Positions 9,395-17,615 of a stretch of 64,000 nt of DNA are shown here, one piece after another (position 1 is the first letter of the stretch; each line of letters begins with the position of its first letter). The stretch is from the NCBI RefSeq assembly GCF_000420165.1, contig NZ_ATUK01000014.1, forward strand, positions 20,001 to 84,000, given 5' to 3'. The position numbers and the translations under genes are program-made. Under the pieces are notes generated by a model. That model ran no database searches and was not told the DNA's origin. It worked only from the letters and a program-made list of their open reading frames with translations. The DNA comes from Thioalkalivibrio sp. AKL19. GTDB lineage: Bacteria > Pseudomonadota > Gammaproteobacteria > Ectothiorhodospirales > Ectothiorhodospiraceae.

Positions 9395-10072
9395 ATGGCC
9401 CTGGCCCTGTTCGACCTCGACAACACCCTGCTCGCCGGCGACAGCGATCACGCCTGGAATGAATTCCTGGCGGAGGTCGGCGCCGTCCACCCGACCTGTC
9501 ATGCCGAGACCAACGACCGCTTCTACCAGGAGTACGTGGCGGGCACCCTCGACATCCACGAATTCTGCCGCTTCGCCTTCAGCCCGCTGGCCGAACACCC
9601 GCGCGCGCAGCTCGAGGCCTGGCGGGAGCGCTTCATCGACACGCTGATTCGGCCGATGATCGCCCCCGGCGCCGCGCGCCTGCTGGCCGGGCACCGCAAC
9701 GCGGGCGACGAGCTGGTGATCATCACCGCGACCAATCAGTTCGTGACCCAGCCGATCGCGGACCTGCTGGGCGTGGATCACCTGATCGCGACCCTGGCGG
9801 AAGAAAACGAGCAGGGGGAGTTCACCGGCGAACTGACCGGTGTGCCCTGCTTCCAGGAAGGCAAGATCGAGCGCCTGCGCCAGCACCTGGCGGATCACCC
9901 CGATCCCGAGGGCACCATCGCCAGCGCCAGCTTCTACAGCGACTCGCGCAACGACATCCCGCTACTCGAACGTGTGGGACGCCCGGTCGCGGTCGACCCG
10001 GACCCCACCCTCGCGGAACATGCCCGCAACAAGGGCTGGCCGGTGATCTCCCTGCGCGACGGCATGGCTTAA
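9395..10072 (+). CDS. HAD-superfamily IB phosphatase (SerB-like)
   Basis: A 225-residue HAD-fold hydrolase. Motif I, DLDNTLLAGDSD, is at residues 7-18 with both nucleophile and acid/base aspartates. Motif II is IITATN, and motif III with the metal-binding acids is FYSDSRNDIPLLE near residue 190. The subfamily IB helical cap (residues about 20-100) is of the type seen in phosphoserine-phosphatase-like and histidinol-phosphatase-like enzymes. The substrate cannot be told from sequence. It diverges from rppH, a neighbour often seen in gammaproteobacteria. ATG 9395 is used because the motif then begins at the normal distance. Confidence 0.88.
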   Translation: MALALFDLDNTLLAGDSDHAWNEFLAEVGAVHPTCHAETNDRFYQEYVAGTLDIHEFCRFAFSPLAEHPRAQLEAWRERFIDTLIRPMIAPGAARLLAGHRNAGDELVIITATNQFVTQPIADLLGVDHLIATLAEENEQGEFTGELTGVPCFQEGKIERLRQHLADHPDPEGTIASASFYSDSRNDIPLLERVGRPVAVDPDPTLAEHARNKGWPVISLRDGMA

Positions 10073-10109
10073 GGAGAGACGCTTCGTGCCCCTGGCCCGA
10101 TGAATTGAT

Positions 10110-10308
10110 TGCACCACGAAGGACACAGAGGGCACGAAGAAAAACCAAAAGAACTTTCGAAGACCTGGATCCGTTGGGACGGGCGAAAGGTATAAGCCTG
10201 CGTACTTGGCGGGACTTGCCTGCACCCAACCCGAAGCCATCAAGCGCCCACCCCCTCCAGCCAACACACTCGCCTTTCTCCGCGTCCTCTGTGCACTCTG
10301 TGGTGCAA
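10110..10308. repeat. MITE-like element with about 35-bp imperfect terminal inverted repeats
   Basis: The left end 10110-10144 (GCACCACGAAGGACACAGAG...) and the right end 10274-10308 are imperfect inverted repeats. Roughly three quarters of positions match, including a perfect 9-bp TTGCACCAC/GTGGTGCAA tip. The ~130 bp between them has no convincing coding potential; a 75-codon open frame across it (10105-10332) is biased low-complexity sequence. The CACGAAGGACACAGAG motif is one I associate with dispersed intergenic repeats in many environmental proteobacteria. No target-site duplication is evident. Confidence 0.55.
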
Positions 10309-10360
10309 ACGCCCTTGATCCTTCTCGGCTGACGCAGCTCGGCGGGTATAGCCGTCAGCG

Positions 10361-10807
10361 TTATTCAAAGACCGCCGCGATCTGCGCAAGGCGCTGTCCG
10401 GCCGGGGTATCACCCTTGCCTGCGGCCACGACCGCATCGCGATATCCGGCAACCAGCTCCGGCACCACGGCCACCACCTGCTTGCGCCGCAGGCGACCGG
10501 CGCCGGTCACCGGCCAGGTCGCGCGGAAGTCGCAGTTGTCCAGCGCATCGCAGACCCAGAGACTCCACTCGTGACGGGTCACGTCGATCTCGTGCTGGCG
10601 GATCACCAGGCGATAGACATGCTGGGCAGCCATGTCCGCCATACCCACCCCGGGGCCGACATATTCCACCTGCAGCTCGCCAGCGAGCCGGTTCAGCTCC
10701 TGCTCCAGCGCGGCCAGGGCCTGATCGACCTCCGCGTTCAGCGTGCCACCCGCTTCGGCGACGGCGACCAGGGGACGGAGGGATTCGACTTCGAACTCGC
10801 TGCTCAT
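10361..10807 (-). CDS. Uncharacterised cytoplasmic protein, 148 aa
   Basis: I do not recognise this family. The product MSSEFEVESLRPLVAVAEAG... has no signal peptide and no transmembrane segment. The N-terminal half is helical and acidic (NAEVDQALAALEQELNRLAGEL). The middle contains HEWSLWVCDALDNCDF, with two cysteines. The C-terminal part is an alanine-rich helix ending AQIAAVFE. ATG 10807 is preferred to an in-frame ATG at 10888, which would overlap the region upstream of thiD. It diverges from thiD across 83 bp. Codon use matches its neighbours, so it is probably a real resident gene. Confidence 0.7.
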   Translation of the reverse strand: MSSEFEVESLRPLVAVAEAGGTLNAEVDQALAALEQELNRLAGELQVEYVGPGVGMADMAAQHVYRLVIRQHEIDVTRHEWSLWVCDALDNCDFRATWPVTGAGRLRRKQVVAVVPELVAGYRDAVVAAGKGDTPAGQRLAQIAAVFE

Positions 10808-10890
10808 GCTGCGTACACTCCCGGAATTCGGACCAGAAACGCCCCGGGGGTGCCGGGGCGCGCGCAACCTTAGCACGGGAGCCCCCATTC

Positions 10891-11679
10891 ATGAATCATC
10901 CCCCGATCGCGCTGACCATTGCCGGCTCCGACCCCGGCGGCGGCGCGGGCCTGCAGGCCGACCTGACCACCTTCACCCGCCTCGGCGTGCATGGGGCCAC
11001 GGCCGTGACCGCGATCACCGTGCAGGACACCCGCAACGTGGTGGACTTCACCGTGCTCCCGCCGGAGCAGCTGCGCGCCCAGATCGAGGTGACGCTGGCC
11101 GATCTCGAGGTCGCCGCGATCAAGATCGGCATGCTCGGCTCGGTGGACAACGTCACCGCGGTCGCCACGCTGCTGGCCGCACACCCGCACATCCCGGTGG
11201 TGCTGGATCCAGTGATGGTCGCCGGCGGCGGCGGCGCGCTGGCGACGGAGGCCGTGGTGGACGCGACCCGCGAGGCCCTGCTACCGCGCGCGACCCTGAT
11301 CACCCCCAACGGACCGGAGGCCGCGCGCCTGGCCCGGACCGACGATGCCACCCAGTGGGGCCAGCAGCTGCGCGAACGGGGCGCGCGCAACGTGCTGGTC
11401 ACCGGCGGCCACGAGGGCGGCGGTGATGAACCCATCATCAACCGCCTGTACCGCGAGGACGGACACATGCGCGCCTTCGAGTTGCCGCGCAAGCCGGCTG
11501 GTTACCACGGTTCCGGTTGCACCCTGGCGGCGGCGATCGCCGCCTTCCTGGCGCGCGGCCGTGACCTGGAACCGGCGGTGATCGAGGCCCAGGCCTTCAT
11601 GAACGACGCGGTCGCCCGGGGCTATGCCCCCGGCCACGGCCAGCACGTCCCCAACCGGCTGTGCCCGCATGACCACTGA
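10891..11679 (+). CDS. thiD: Hydroxymethylpyrimidine/phosphomethylpyrimidine kinase
   Basis: Makes HMP pyrophosphate for thiamine synthesis by two successive phosphorylations. The 262-residue protein begins MNHPPIALTIAGSDPGGGAGLQADL, with IAGSD..GGAG.QAD the ribokinase-like substrate loop of ThiD. Later signatures are VLDPVMVA, LITPNGPEA, and the anion-hole/catalytic region GYHGSGCTLAAAIAA near residue 210. It overlaps thiE by 11 bp, so the two are co-translated; ThiE uses the ThiD product directly. No TPP riboswitch could be seen in the short leader (10808-10890). Confidence 0.95.
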   Translation: MNHPPIALTIAGSDPGGGAGLQADLTTFTRLGVHGATAVTAITVQDTRNVVDFTVLPPEQLRAQIEVTLADLEVAAIKIGMLGSVDNVTAVATLLAAHPHIPVVLDPVMVAGGGGALATEAVVDATREALLPRATLITPNGPEAARLARTDDATQWGQQLRERGARNVLVTGGHEGGGDEPIINRLYREDGHMRAFELPRKPAGYHGSGCTLAAAIAAFLARGRDLEPAVIEAQAFMNDAVARGYAPGHGQHVPNRLCPHDH

Positions 11680-12313
11680 GCGCGACCCCCGTCTGCGCGG
11701 ACTCTACTTCGTCACCCCGGCCGTGCCGGAGGGTGCGGATCCGCGCACCACCCACCTCGAAAACAGCCGGGCCGCGCTGCGCGGCGGGGCCCGGCTGATC
11801 CAGTTCCGTGACAAGGTCCTGGCCAATGATGCACGCGAGGCCATCGCCCGCGAACTGGTCGCCCTCGCTCATGCGCACGGCGCGCTGTGCATCATCAACG
11901 ACGACACCGAGCTGGCCGCGCGGGTCGGGGCCGATGGCGTGCACCTCGGGCGTGACGACCCGGACCCGGTCGCGGCCCGCGCGCGGCTCGGCCCCGGCGC
12001 GGTGGTCGGCGTCTCCTGCTACAACGAGCTCGCGCGCGCTGAAGCCGCCACACGGACCGGAGCGAACTATGTCGCCTTCGGCACGATGTTCGCTTCCCCG
12101 ACCAAGCCCGAGGCGGCGTATGCCGGACCGGAACTGATCCGGCGCGCACGCGCGGCCCTGGACCTGCCGATCTGCGGCATTGGCGGTATTACCGCGGACA
12201 ATGCCGCCGAGGTCGTCACGGCCGGGGCCGATCTGGTCGCCGTGATTCAGGGTATCAGCGCCGCGCCCGACCCCGAGGCCGCCGCGCGTCAGATAAGCGA
12301 ACTGTTCGACTGA
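11669..12313 (+). CDS. thiE: Thiamine-phosphate synthase
   Basis: Joins HMP pyrophosphate to thiazole phosphate to give thiamine phosphate. The 214-residue TIM barrel shows LIQFRDK (pyrophosphate-binding), CIINDDTELAARVGADGVHLGRDD, GVSCYNELARA, YVAFGTMFASPTKP, and the phosphate loop ICGIGGITADNA followed by GADLVAVIQGI. The start ATG 11669 lies inside the 3' end of thiD. An in-frame upstream ATG at 11624 is wholly inside thiD and unlikely. The gene ends 81 bp before hemL. Confidence 0.95.
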   Translation: MTTERDPRLRGLYFVTPAVPEGADPRTTHLENSRAALRGGARLIQFRDKVLANDAREAIARELVALAHAHGALCIINDDTELAARVGADGVHLGRDDPDPVAARARLGPGAVVGVSCYNELARAEAATRTGANYVAFGTMFASPTKPEAAYAGPELIRRARAALDLPICGIGGITADNAAEVVTAGADLVAVIQGISAAPDPEAAARQISELFD

Positions 12314-12394
12314 TCTCTTTGCACCCGCCCGCGGCCGTCGCTATGGTTGCCGGGCCTACCAAATCCCGAACTCAACGAAAAACAGGACACCGTC

Positions 12395-13672
12395 ATGCAG
12401 GAAACCGAGCGTCTGTTCGAGGCCGCCAAGCAGCACATCCCCGGCGGCGTGAATTCCCCCGTGCGCGCCTTCAAGGGCGTCGGCGGGACCCCGATCTTCA
12501 TGGACCGCGCCAACGGCGCCTACATGTGGGACGCCGACGGCCAGCGCTATATCGACTACATCGGTTCCTGGGGCCCGATGGTGGCCGGCCACGCCCACCC
12601 CGAGGTGATCGAGGCGGTGCGCGAGGCCTGCAACAACGGCCTGTCCTTCGGCTGCCCCACGCGGCTGGAGAACGACATGGCCGCCAAGGTCTGCGAGCTG
12701 GTGCCGTCGATGGATATGGTGCGCATGACCAACTCGGGCTCCGAGGCGACCATGAGCGCGATCCGCCTGGCGCGTGGCTATACCGGCCGCGACCGCATCG
12801 TGAAGTTCGAGGGCAACTACCACGGCCACGGCGACTCGCTGCTGGTGAAGGCCGGCTCCGGGGCCCTGACCCTCGGCCAGCCGAGTTCCCCGGGAGTGCC
12901 CAAGGAACTGGCCGCGCTGACCAGCACCCTGACCTACAACGACCCGGACGGCGTGCGCGCGTTCTTTGCCGAGAAGGGTGACGAGGTCGCCTGCATCATC
13001 GTCGAGCCCATCGCGGGCAACATGAACTGCATCCCGCCCGAGCCCGGGTTCCTGGAGACCCTGCGCGAGGTCTGCGACCAGCACGGCGCGGTACTGATCT
13101 TCGACGAGGTGATGACCGGCTTCCGCGTGTCGAAGAACTGCGCCCAGGGCTATCTGGGCGTGACCCCGGACCTGACCACGCTGGGCAAGATCATCGGCGG
13201 CGGCATGCCGGTGGGGGCCTTCGGCGGCAAGCACGCCATCATGGAACACCTCTCCCCGCTGGGCCCGGTCTACCAGGCCGGCACCCTGTCGGGGAACCCG
13301 ATCGCGATGACCGCCGGGCTGAAGACTCTGGATATCCTGTCGCGCCCGGGCTTCCACGACGAGCTGGAGACGCGCACGAAGAAGGTCGTCGCGGGCTTCG
13401 AGGACGCCGCGCGCGAGGCCGGCGTGGCCGTGACCACCAATCAGGTGCCGGGCATGTTCGGCCTGTTCTTTTCGGAGCAGAAGGTCACCGACTTCGCCGG
13501 CGCCACGGCCTGCGATACCGCCGCCTTCGGCCGCTTCTTCCACGCGATGCTGGGCGAGGGGATCTATCTGGCCCCCAGCGCCTTCGAGGCCGGCTTCATG
13601 TCCAACGCCCATTCGGACGCCGACATCGACGCGACCATCGAGGCCGCCCGCAAGTCCTTCAAGGCGCTCTGA
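12395..13672 (+). CDS. hemL: Glutamate-1-semialdehyde 2,1-aminomutase
   Basis: PLP enzyme that converts glutamate-1-semialdehyde to 5-aminolevulinate, the second step of the C5 haem pathway after HemA. The 425-residue protein starts [26 protein letters not shown]. Signatures include [16 protein letters not shown] (PLP phosphate binding), [30 protein letters not shown], and the Schiff-base lysine in [18 protein letters not shown] near residue 265. ATG 12395 gives the family's usual length; an in-frame ATG at 12347 is unlikely. hemA is 27 kb away on the same strand. Confidence 0.96.
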   Translation: MQETERLFEAAKQHIPGGVNSPVRAFKGVGGTPIFMDRANGAYMWDADGQRYIDYIGSWGPMVAGHAHPEVIEAVREACNNGLSFGCPTRLENDMAAKVCELVPSMDMVRMTNSGSEATMSAIRLARGYTGRDRIVKFEGNYHGHGDSLLVKAGSGALTLGQPSSPGVPKELAALTSTLTYNDPDGVRAFFAEKGDEVACIIVEPIAGNMNCIPPEPGFLETLREVCDQHGAVLIFDEVMTGFRVSKNCAQGYLGVTPDLTTLGKIIGGGMPVGAFGGKHAIMEHLSPLGPVYQAGTLSGNPIAMTAGLKTLDILSRPGFHDELETRTKKVVAGFEDAAREAGVAVTTNQVPGMFGLFFSEQKVTDFAGATACDTAAFGRFFHAMLGEGIYLAPSAFEAGFMSNAHSDADIDATIEAARKSFKAL

Positions 13673-13764
13673 GCGCGCCCTCGCCTCTCCTGCGCAGTGA
13701 ACCGGCGACCCCAGCGGTCTGCCGGTCCGCTGTGCCCTGACCCACCACCCAGCGCTACGCACGA

Positions 13765-14583
13765 ATGATCGATACGCTCATCCAGTCACCGCTGGCGCTG
13801 GGGCTGCTGTTCGTGCTTCTGGGCCTGGTCGCCGGCATCCCGGCCGGCATGTTCGGCATCGGCGGCGGGCTGATCCTGGTGCCGGTATTCGTCGCCGTGT
13901 TCAGCCTGCTGGCCTTCGACTCGACCAGCCTCGTTCAGCTCGCGGTCGGCTCCTCGCTGGGGGCGATCATCCCCACGGCGATCCTGTCGGCGCGCGCCCA
14001 CCACCGCCGCGGCGGCGTGAACGGCGCGGCGGTGCGCCGTCTCCTGCCGGGCATCATCGTCGGCGCGCTGATCGGCGCCTGGCTGGCCACGCGCATCGAC
14101 TCCGACCACCTGGGGCGTATCTTCGGCGCCTTCGAGGTGGCGATCGGCATCTGGATGCTGCTGAACATCCAGCCACCGGAGGCGCCGGTGCCCCGGCGCA
14201 GCGTCTGGCTGGGCGGCGGGGCATTGATCGGTGCGATCTCCTCGCTGATCGGCATCGGCGGCGGCACGCTGACCACGCCGTTCCTGGTCAGTCAGGGGCT
14301 GGAGCTGCGCCGTGCGATCGGCTCGGCGGCGGCGCTGGGCGTGCCGATCTCCATCGGTGCCAGCCTGGTGTTCGCCCTGCCGCAATGGACCGACCCGGCG
14401 TATCAGGCGCCGGAATGGGCGCTTGGCTACCTCTACCTGCCCGCCATCCTCGGCGTCGTCATCGGCACGTCCATCAGCGTACGCGGGGGCGTCTGGTTGA
14501 CCCATCACCTGCCGGTCACCCACCTCCGCCGCGGCTTCGCCGGCATCCTGATCCTCGCCGGCATCCTCATGCTCATCCGCTAG
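13765..14583 (+). CDS. TSUP (TauE/SafE) family permease
   Basis: A 272-residue inner-membrane protein with about eight hydrophobic helices in two homologous halves. Each half carries the TSUP glycine motif: GMFGIGGGLILVPVF near residue 30 and SLIGIGGGTLTTPFLV near residue 160. Members export sulfite, sulfoacetate or other organosulfur anions. The substrate here is not determinable, although sulfur-compound export would suit a sulfur oxidiser (inference). It stands 92 bp after hemL with no obvious terminator, and is followed by the long non-coding inverted repeat. Confidence 0.85.
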   Translation: MIDTLIQSPLALGLLFVLLGLVAGIPAGMFGIGGGLILVPVFVAVFSLLAFDSTSLVQLAVGSSLGAIIPTAILSARAHHRRGGVNGAAVRRLLPGIIVGALIGAWLATRIDSDHLGRIFGAFEVAIGIWMLLNIQPPEAPVPRRSVWLGGGALIGAISSLIGIGGGTLTTPFLVSQGLELRRAIGSAAALGVPISIGASLVFALPQWTDPAYQAPEWALGYLYLPAILGVVIGTSISVRGGVWLTHHLPVTHLRRGFAGILILAGILMLIR

Positions 14584-14610
14584 CACTCGCCCCCGCCCAG
14601 ACAGGTCTTC

Positions 14611-14700
14611 ATTCGTCACCCGTGTTTACGGTGCCTTCGGCCCACCGCCTGCCTGATTGTGGCTGGCCCTGGTTCATCACCCGGTGTTTACGGTGGCTTC
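14611..14700 (+). repeat. Direct repeat at the outer edge of the long inverted-repeat element
   Basis: The segment around GTGTTTACGGTG occurs twice, at 14622-14633 and 14684-14695, with flanking similarity (TTCGTCACCC.../TTCATCACCC..., and CTTCGG after it). The spacing is 62 bp. The second copy is the tip of the left arm of the inverted repeat. The first looks like a partial duplicate of that tip, perhaps the remnant of an earlier element. Confidence 0.6.
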
Positions 14701-15391
14701 GGTCCACATACTGCCCGGCGCTGACTCGCCAGCGCGCCGCGAGGTACTTCTTTGCTCGTGCAAAGAAGTACCCAAGAAACACGCCCGACTGCCGCGACCC
14801 CGGCCCGCTGCGCGGGCCGGGGTTTCCCTCGCTCCGAGGCTTTTCGCGGGCGGCGCTGAACTCGCTGCGCCTGCGGCTCCGCTCAAACATCCAGCGCCTT
14901 GAATCCCGCGAAAAGCCTCTCCACTCGGCGCGACGACAACGGGGAGGCAGGTCCAAAAAACGGCTATACCAACGTTCTTGCCAGTGGATGATGGCTAGGT
15001 CTTCATACATCTTCGGCACGCTCGGCCTGCGGCCCTTGCGTGCCGCGCCCGCACAGCGGGCGCCGGGGGTGTTCGGGCGGCGATGCCTATGGTTAGGCAG
15101 AAGCGTGGGGATACGGTCGGTTTTGACCTTCCCTCCCGTATGGAGCCCCTTGCGGAAGGGTGCTCGGGCCGGGAGAAGGCGCTGGATGTCTGAGCGAAGC
15201 GCAGCGTAGCGAGTTCAGCGCCGCCGGTCCGAGGGCCCTGGAGCAAGGTTCCCGGGCGGAATCCGGGGGCCCTTCTTTGGGTACTTTCTTGGGCAAGCAA
15301 GAAAGGACCTCGCGGTGCGCTCGCGAGAGAGCGCGTGGCAGGTGGCCGGACGAAGGCACCGTAAACTCCAGACGATGAACCAGGGCCAGCC
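14661..15391. repeat. Long fold-back (inverted repeat) element, about 730 nt, non-coding
   Basis: The left arm (14661-14900) and right arm (15176-15391) are extended inverted repeats. GGCTGGCCCTGGTTCATC at the left tip is matched exactly by the complement of the right tip, and similarity continues through ACGGTG.CTTCG, CACCGCGAGGT, AGTACCCAA and GGCGGCGCTGAACTCGCT to ACATCCAGCGCCTT. The spacer is about 275 nt. Inside the left arm are two perfect local hairpins: 14743-14755 with 14760-14772 (13 bp, 4-nt loop) and 14798-14807 with 14813-14822 (10 bp, 5-nt loop). Several short open frames cross the region but none has a credible start or domain. It occupies most of the 848-nt gap between the TSUP and AEC genes and resembles dispersed intergenic repeats of related bacteria. 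Confidence 0.8.
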
Positions 15392-15431
15392 TAGCGGACA
15401 TGCGAAAACCGACCGCACGGAGCCTCAATGG

Positions 15432-16373
15432 TTAGGCGATGAGGCGGGTGGCGAGGGCGAACCACAGCGGCAGGGTGACCAACGACAGCGCCGTGGTCAG
15501 GGTGACCGCGGCCGCGTAGAGGCCAGTATCCAACCGGAACCGGTCACAGAACACCAACCCCAGCACCATCGCCGGCATCGCCGCCTCCAGTACCGACCCG
15601 ACCCCGGGCACCCCCTCGAGACCGGTCCACAACACCAGCCCCAGGGCAAAGACGGGGGCCAAGATCAACTGGACCACGGCGACTACCGCCAGCGGCCGGG
15701 CATCACGGCCACGAAAACGGTTGAACACCAGCGCCAGGCCCAGCGAGAACAGCATCAAGGGGGCCACGCTGTCCGCCAGGAACCCGAGAAAGACGTCCAG
15801 CCAGTCGAGCAATGGGACCCCGGCGAGATTTAGCGCCACGCCGCCCACCGCCGCCCAGATCGACGGCACCGCCGCCAGCGCGCGCAGCGGACTCCCCCCC
15901 CCGTACAGGCGCACCGCCTCGGGATCGCCGTAGCGCCGCGCCAGCAGCACGCCCAGCGTCAGTACCAGCGGGAGGCAGGCAAACAGGTCGTACTGGATCG
16001 CCACCGCGCGCCCGGCCTCGCCGAACAGGCTGTCGAGTACCGGGAGGCCGAGATAGGTGGCGTTGGGCCAGGCCGCCGCCAGCAACATGGCCCCGATGGC
16101 GGCACGCTCGGCCTCACAGATCCGGCAGGCCATCAGCGTGACCCCGACCATTGCCAGCACCGTCAGCCCGGCCACCAGCGCGATGCGCAGGGAGTCCAGG
16201 CCCAGCGGGGCAACCCACAGGACCTGAAGCACCAGCGCCGGCAACAACAGGTAGTAGACCAGGGTGGTCAGGACCCGGCGCGTGGTGTCCGCATCCAGGC
16301 CCCCGGGTTGCAGAGCCCGCCACACCACACCGGCGACAATCAGCGCCCCCATCTGGGTCATCACGCTCAGCAT
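15432..16373 (-). CDS. AEC (auxin efflux carrier) family permease
   Basis: A 313-residue integral membrane protein with about ten hydrophobic helices arranged as two five-helix halves. The family pattern includes an early LVYYLLLPALVLQVL segment, NATYLGLPVLDSLFGEAG in the middle (the N..YLGLP motif typical of AEC transporters), and LMLFSLGLAL after the internal repeat. AEC members in bacteria export small organic acids such as malate or malonate; specificity here is unknown. It is monocistronic and convergent with nothing nearby. The stop lies 41 bp from the right arm of the fold-back element. Confidence 0.85.
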   Translation of the reverse strand: MLSVMTQMGALIVAGVVWRALQPGGLDADTTRRVLTTLVYYLLLPALVLQVLWVAPLGLDSLRIALVAGLTVLAMVGVTLMACRICEAERAAIGAMLLAAAWPNATYLGLPVLDSLFGEAGRAVAIQYDLFACLPLVLTLGVLLARRYGDPEAVRLYGGGSPLRALAAVPSIWAAVGGVALNLAGVPLLDWLDVFLGFLADSVAPLMLFSLGLALVFNRFRGRDARPLAVVAVVQLILAPVFALGLVLWTGLEGVPGVGSVLEAAMPAMVLGLVFCDRFRLDTGLYAAAVTLTTALSLVTLPLWFALATRLIA

Positions 16374-16486
16374 GACGGGCCTCTAGCCTTGGGAGACAGG
16401 GACATGGTGACGGCATCCTTTCGCGCCTGGCGGCGGGGTCCGGGTTCTGACGGCGCCCATTCTACGGCCCCGGCCCACGCCCTACA

Positions 16487-16524
16487 CGAAAAAGCCCGGC
16501 GGAGCTGCAAGGCTCGGCCGGGCT
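16487..16524 (-). terminator. Rho-independent terminator after the thioredoxin gene
   Basis: Read on the minus strand, an AGCCCGGC...GCCGGGCT stem (8 bp, with further pairing GAGCC/GGCTC inside) is followed by TTTTTCG. It lies about 45 bp downstream of the thioredoxin stop codon. Confidence 0.7.
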
Positions 16525-16569
16525 CGGCCCCGCGGAACCTGCCCGCGGGAGACGTTCTTCGGAGACGGC

Positions 16570-16956
16570 TTACGCGCCCCCGGCCTGCTCCTGTTCCTGC
16601 TGCTGGCGCTCGACGTCCGCGCGCACCTGCTCCATGTCCAGTTCGCGCACCTTGCCCAGCACCTCGTCCAGCTGCCCGGCAGAGAGCACACCCGGCTGCG
16701 AGAACACGATGATCTGCTCGCGGAAGATCATCAGGGTCGGGATGGAACGGATCTGGAAGGCGCCGGCGATGCCCTGCTCCTCGTCGGTATTCACCTTGGC
16801 GAAGACCACGTCGGGGTGCTTGCCGGAGGCTTCCTCGAAGGTCGGGGCGAACTGCTGGCACGGGCCACACCAGGGGGCCCAGAAGTCCAGGATGACGATG
16901 TCGTTCCCGGTGATGGTGGATTCGAAGGTGTCCTGCGTGAGTTCCTGAACGGCCAT
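16570..16956 (-). CDS. Thioredoxin
   Basis: A 128-residue cytoplasmic thioredoxin that reduces protein disulfides. The active site is WCGPC in FWAPWCGPCQQFAPTFEE near residues 29-33, and the cis-proline loop is RSIPTLMIF. The C-terminus has an unusual extension of about 25 residues (EVLGKVRELDMEQVRADVERQQQEQEQAGGA), predicted as a charged helix rich in Gln and Glu, beyond the normal thioredoxin fold of 105-108 residues. It appears monocistronic with its own terminator. It is a thioredoxin of the TrxA fold but probably an accessory one, since the extension and divergent N-terminus differ from canonical TrxA. Confidence 0.9.
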   Translation of the reverse strand: MAVQELTQDTFESTITGNDIVILDFWAPWCGPCQQFAPTFEEASGKHPDVVFAKVNTDEEQGIAGAFQIRSIPTLMIFREQIIVFSQPGVLSAGQLDEVLGKVRELDMEQVRADVERQQQEQEQAGGA

Positions 16957-17012
16957 GATGGCGGGCTCCGGTTAAAAATGTACCGGAACCTTACCAGCCT
17001 CGGCGCCGGCTT

Positions 17013-17615
17013 TCAGGATTTCGATGCTGCGAGCATGGCCGCTCGCAGGCGTTCCAGACGCTCGATCGGGTCGTCTGCCTCCAGCAACTGCTGCTTGATC
17101 TCGAGATCGATGGGCAGCAGTTCGATCAGCCGGGCGGCCACCCAGGTCGAGTCGTCGAAGCGCCGTTCCAGGTGCGACCAGGGCGTACCCAACTGGTCCA
17201 GCAAGCGCTCCAGTAGATCTGCCAGCGAGGCATAGTCCACCGGCAGGCTCACCTCGGGATACTCCGGCAAGGGCTCCACGTCGCCCAGCCACAGGCCGTC
17301 GTCGGCATGCCGGGCATTGTGGATGACTCGCCGGCCCTCGCCCTTGACCAGGATCCCCAGCAGCCCGTCGGGGCGCTGGTCCCAGTCCACGATGACCGCC
17401 TCGGTGCCGACACTATAGAAGCCCGCGGAGGGATCCGTCTCGGACGGGAGTTCGCCAGACTCGCGTTCCGGTTCGGTCGCCACGATGACGAAGCGACCGT
17501 CGTCGCGCAGACAGCGCCGCACCATATCCAGATAGCGGGTCTCGAAGATCCGCAGCGGCAGCAGTCCCTCGGGGAACAGCACTGTATTGAGCGGGAACAG
17601 CGGCAGCGTGGTCAT
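17013..17615 (-). CDS. LON peptidase N-terminal (substrate-binding) domain protein
   Basis: A 200-residue protein composed essentially of the LON substrate-binding (ASKZ/PUA-like) domain without ATPase or protease domains. The family opening [34 protein letters not shown] is intact, as are GRFVIV and GRRV. The C-terminal half is helical ([13 protein letters not shown]...[12 protein letters not shown]). Its biochemical role is unknown. The start ATG 17615 overlaps the ubiX stop as ATGA, and ubiX overlaps mpl in the same way, so the set is one translationally coupled operon. The ubiX/LON-domain pairing recurs in gammaproteobacteria. Confidence 0.9.
   Translation of the reverse strand: MTTLPLFPLNTVLFPEGLLPLRIFETRYLDMVRRCLRDDGRFVIVATEPERESGELPSETDPSAGFYSVGTEAVIVDWDQRPDGLLGILVKGEGRRVIHNARHADDGLWLGDVEPLPEYPEVSLPVDYASLADLLERLLDQLGTPWSHLERRFDDSTWVAARLIELLPIDLEIKQQLLEADDPIERLERLRAAMLAASKS

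Noticed and set aside
10105-10332. A 75-codon open frame inside the MITE-like repeat
   Set aside because: Biased composition, no homologous domain, and it spans both terminal inverted repeats, so it reflects the repeat rather than a gene.
10808-10890. Search for a TPP riboswitch before thiD
   Set aside because: The 83-nt divergent leader lacks the conserved CUGAGA and ACCUGA-type elements and is too short once promoters are allowed for.
14657-15378. Several short open frames (60-130 codons) in the fold-back element
   Set aside because: They mirror each other on both strands because of the inverted repeat. None has a credible start site or protein domain.
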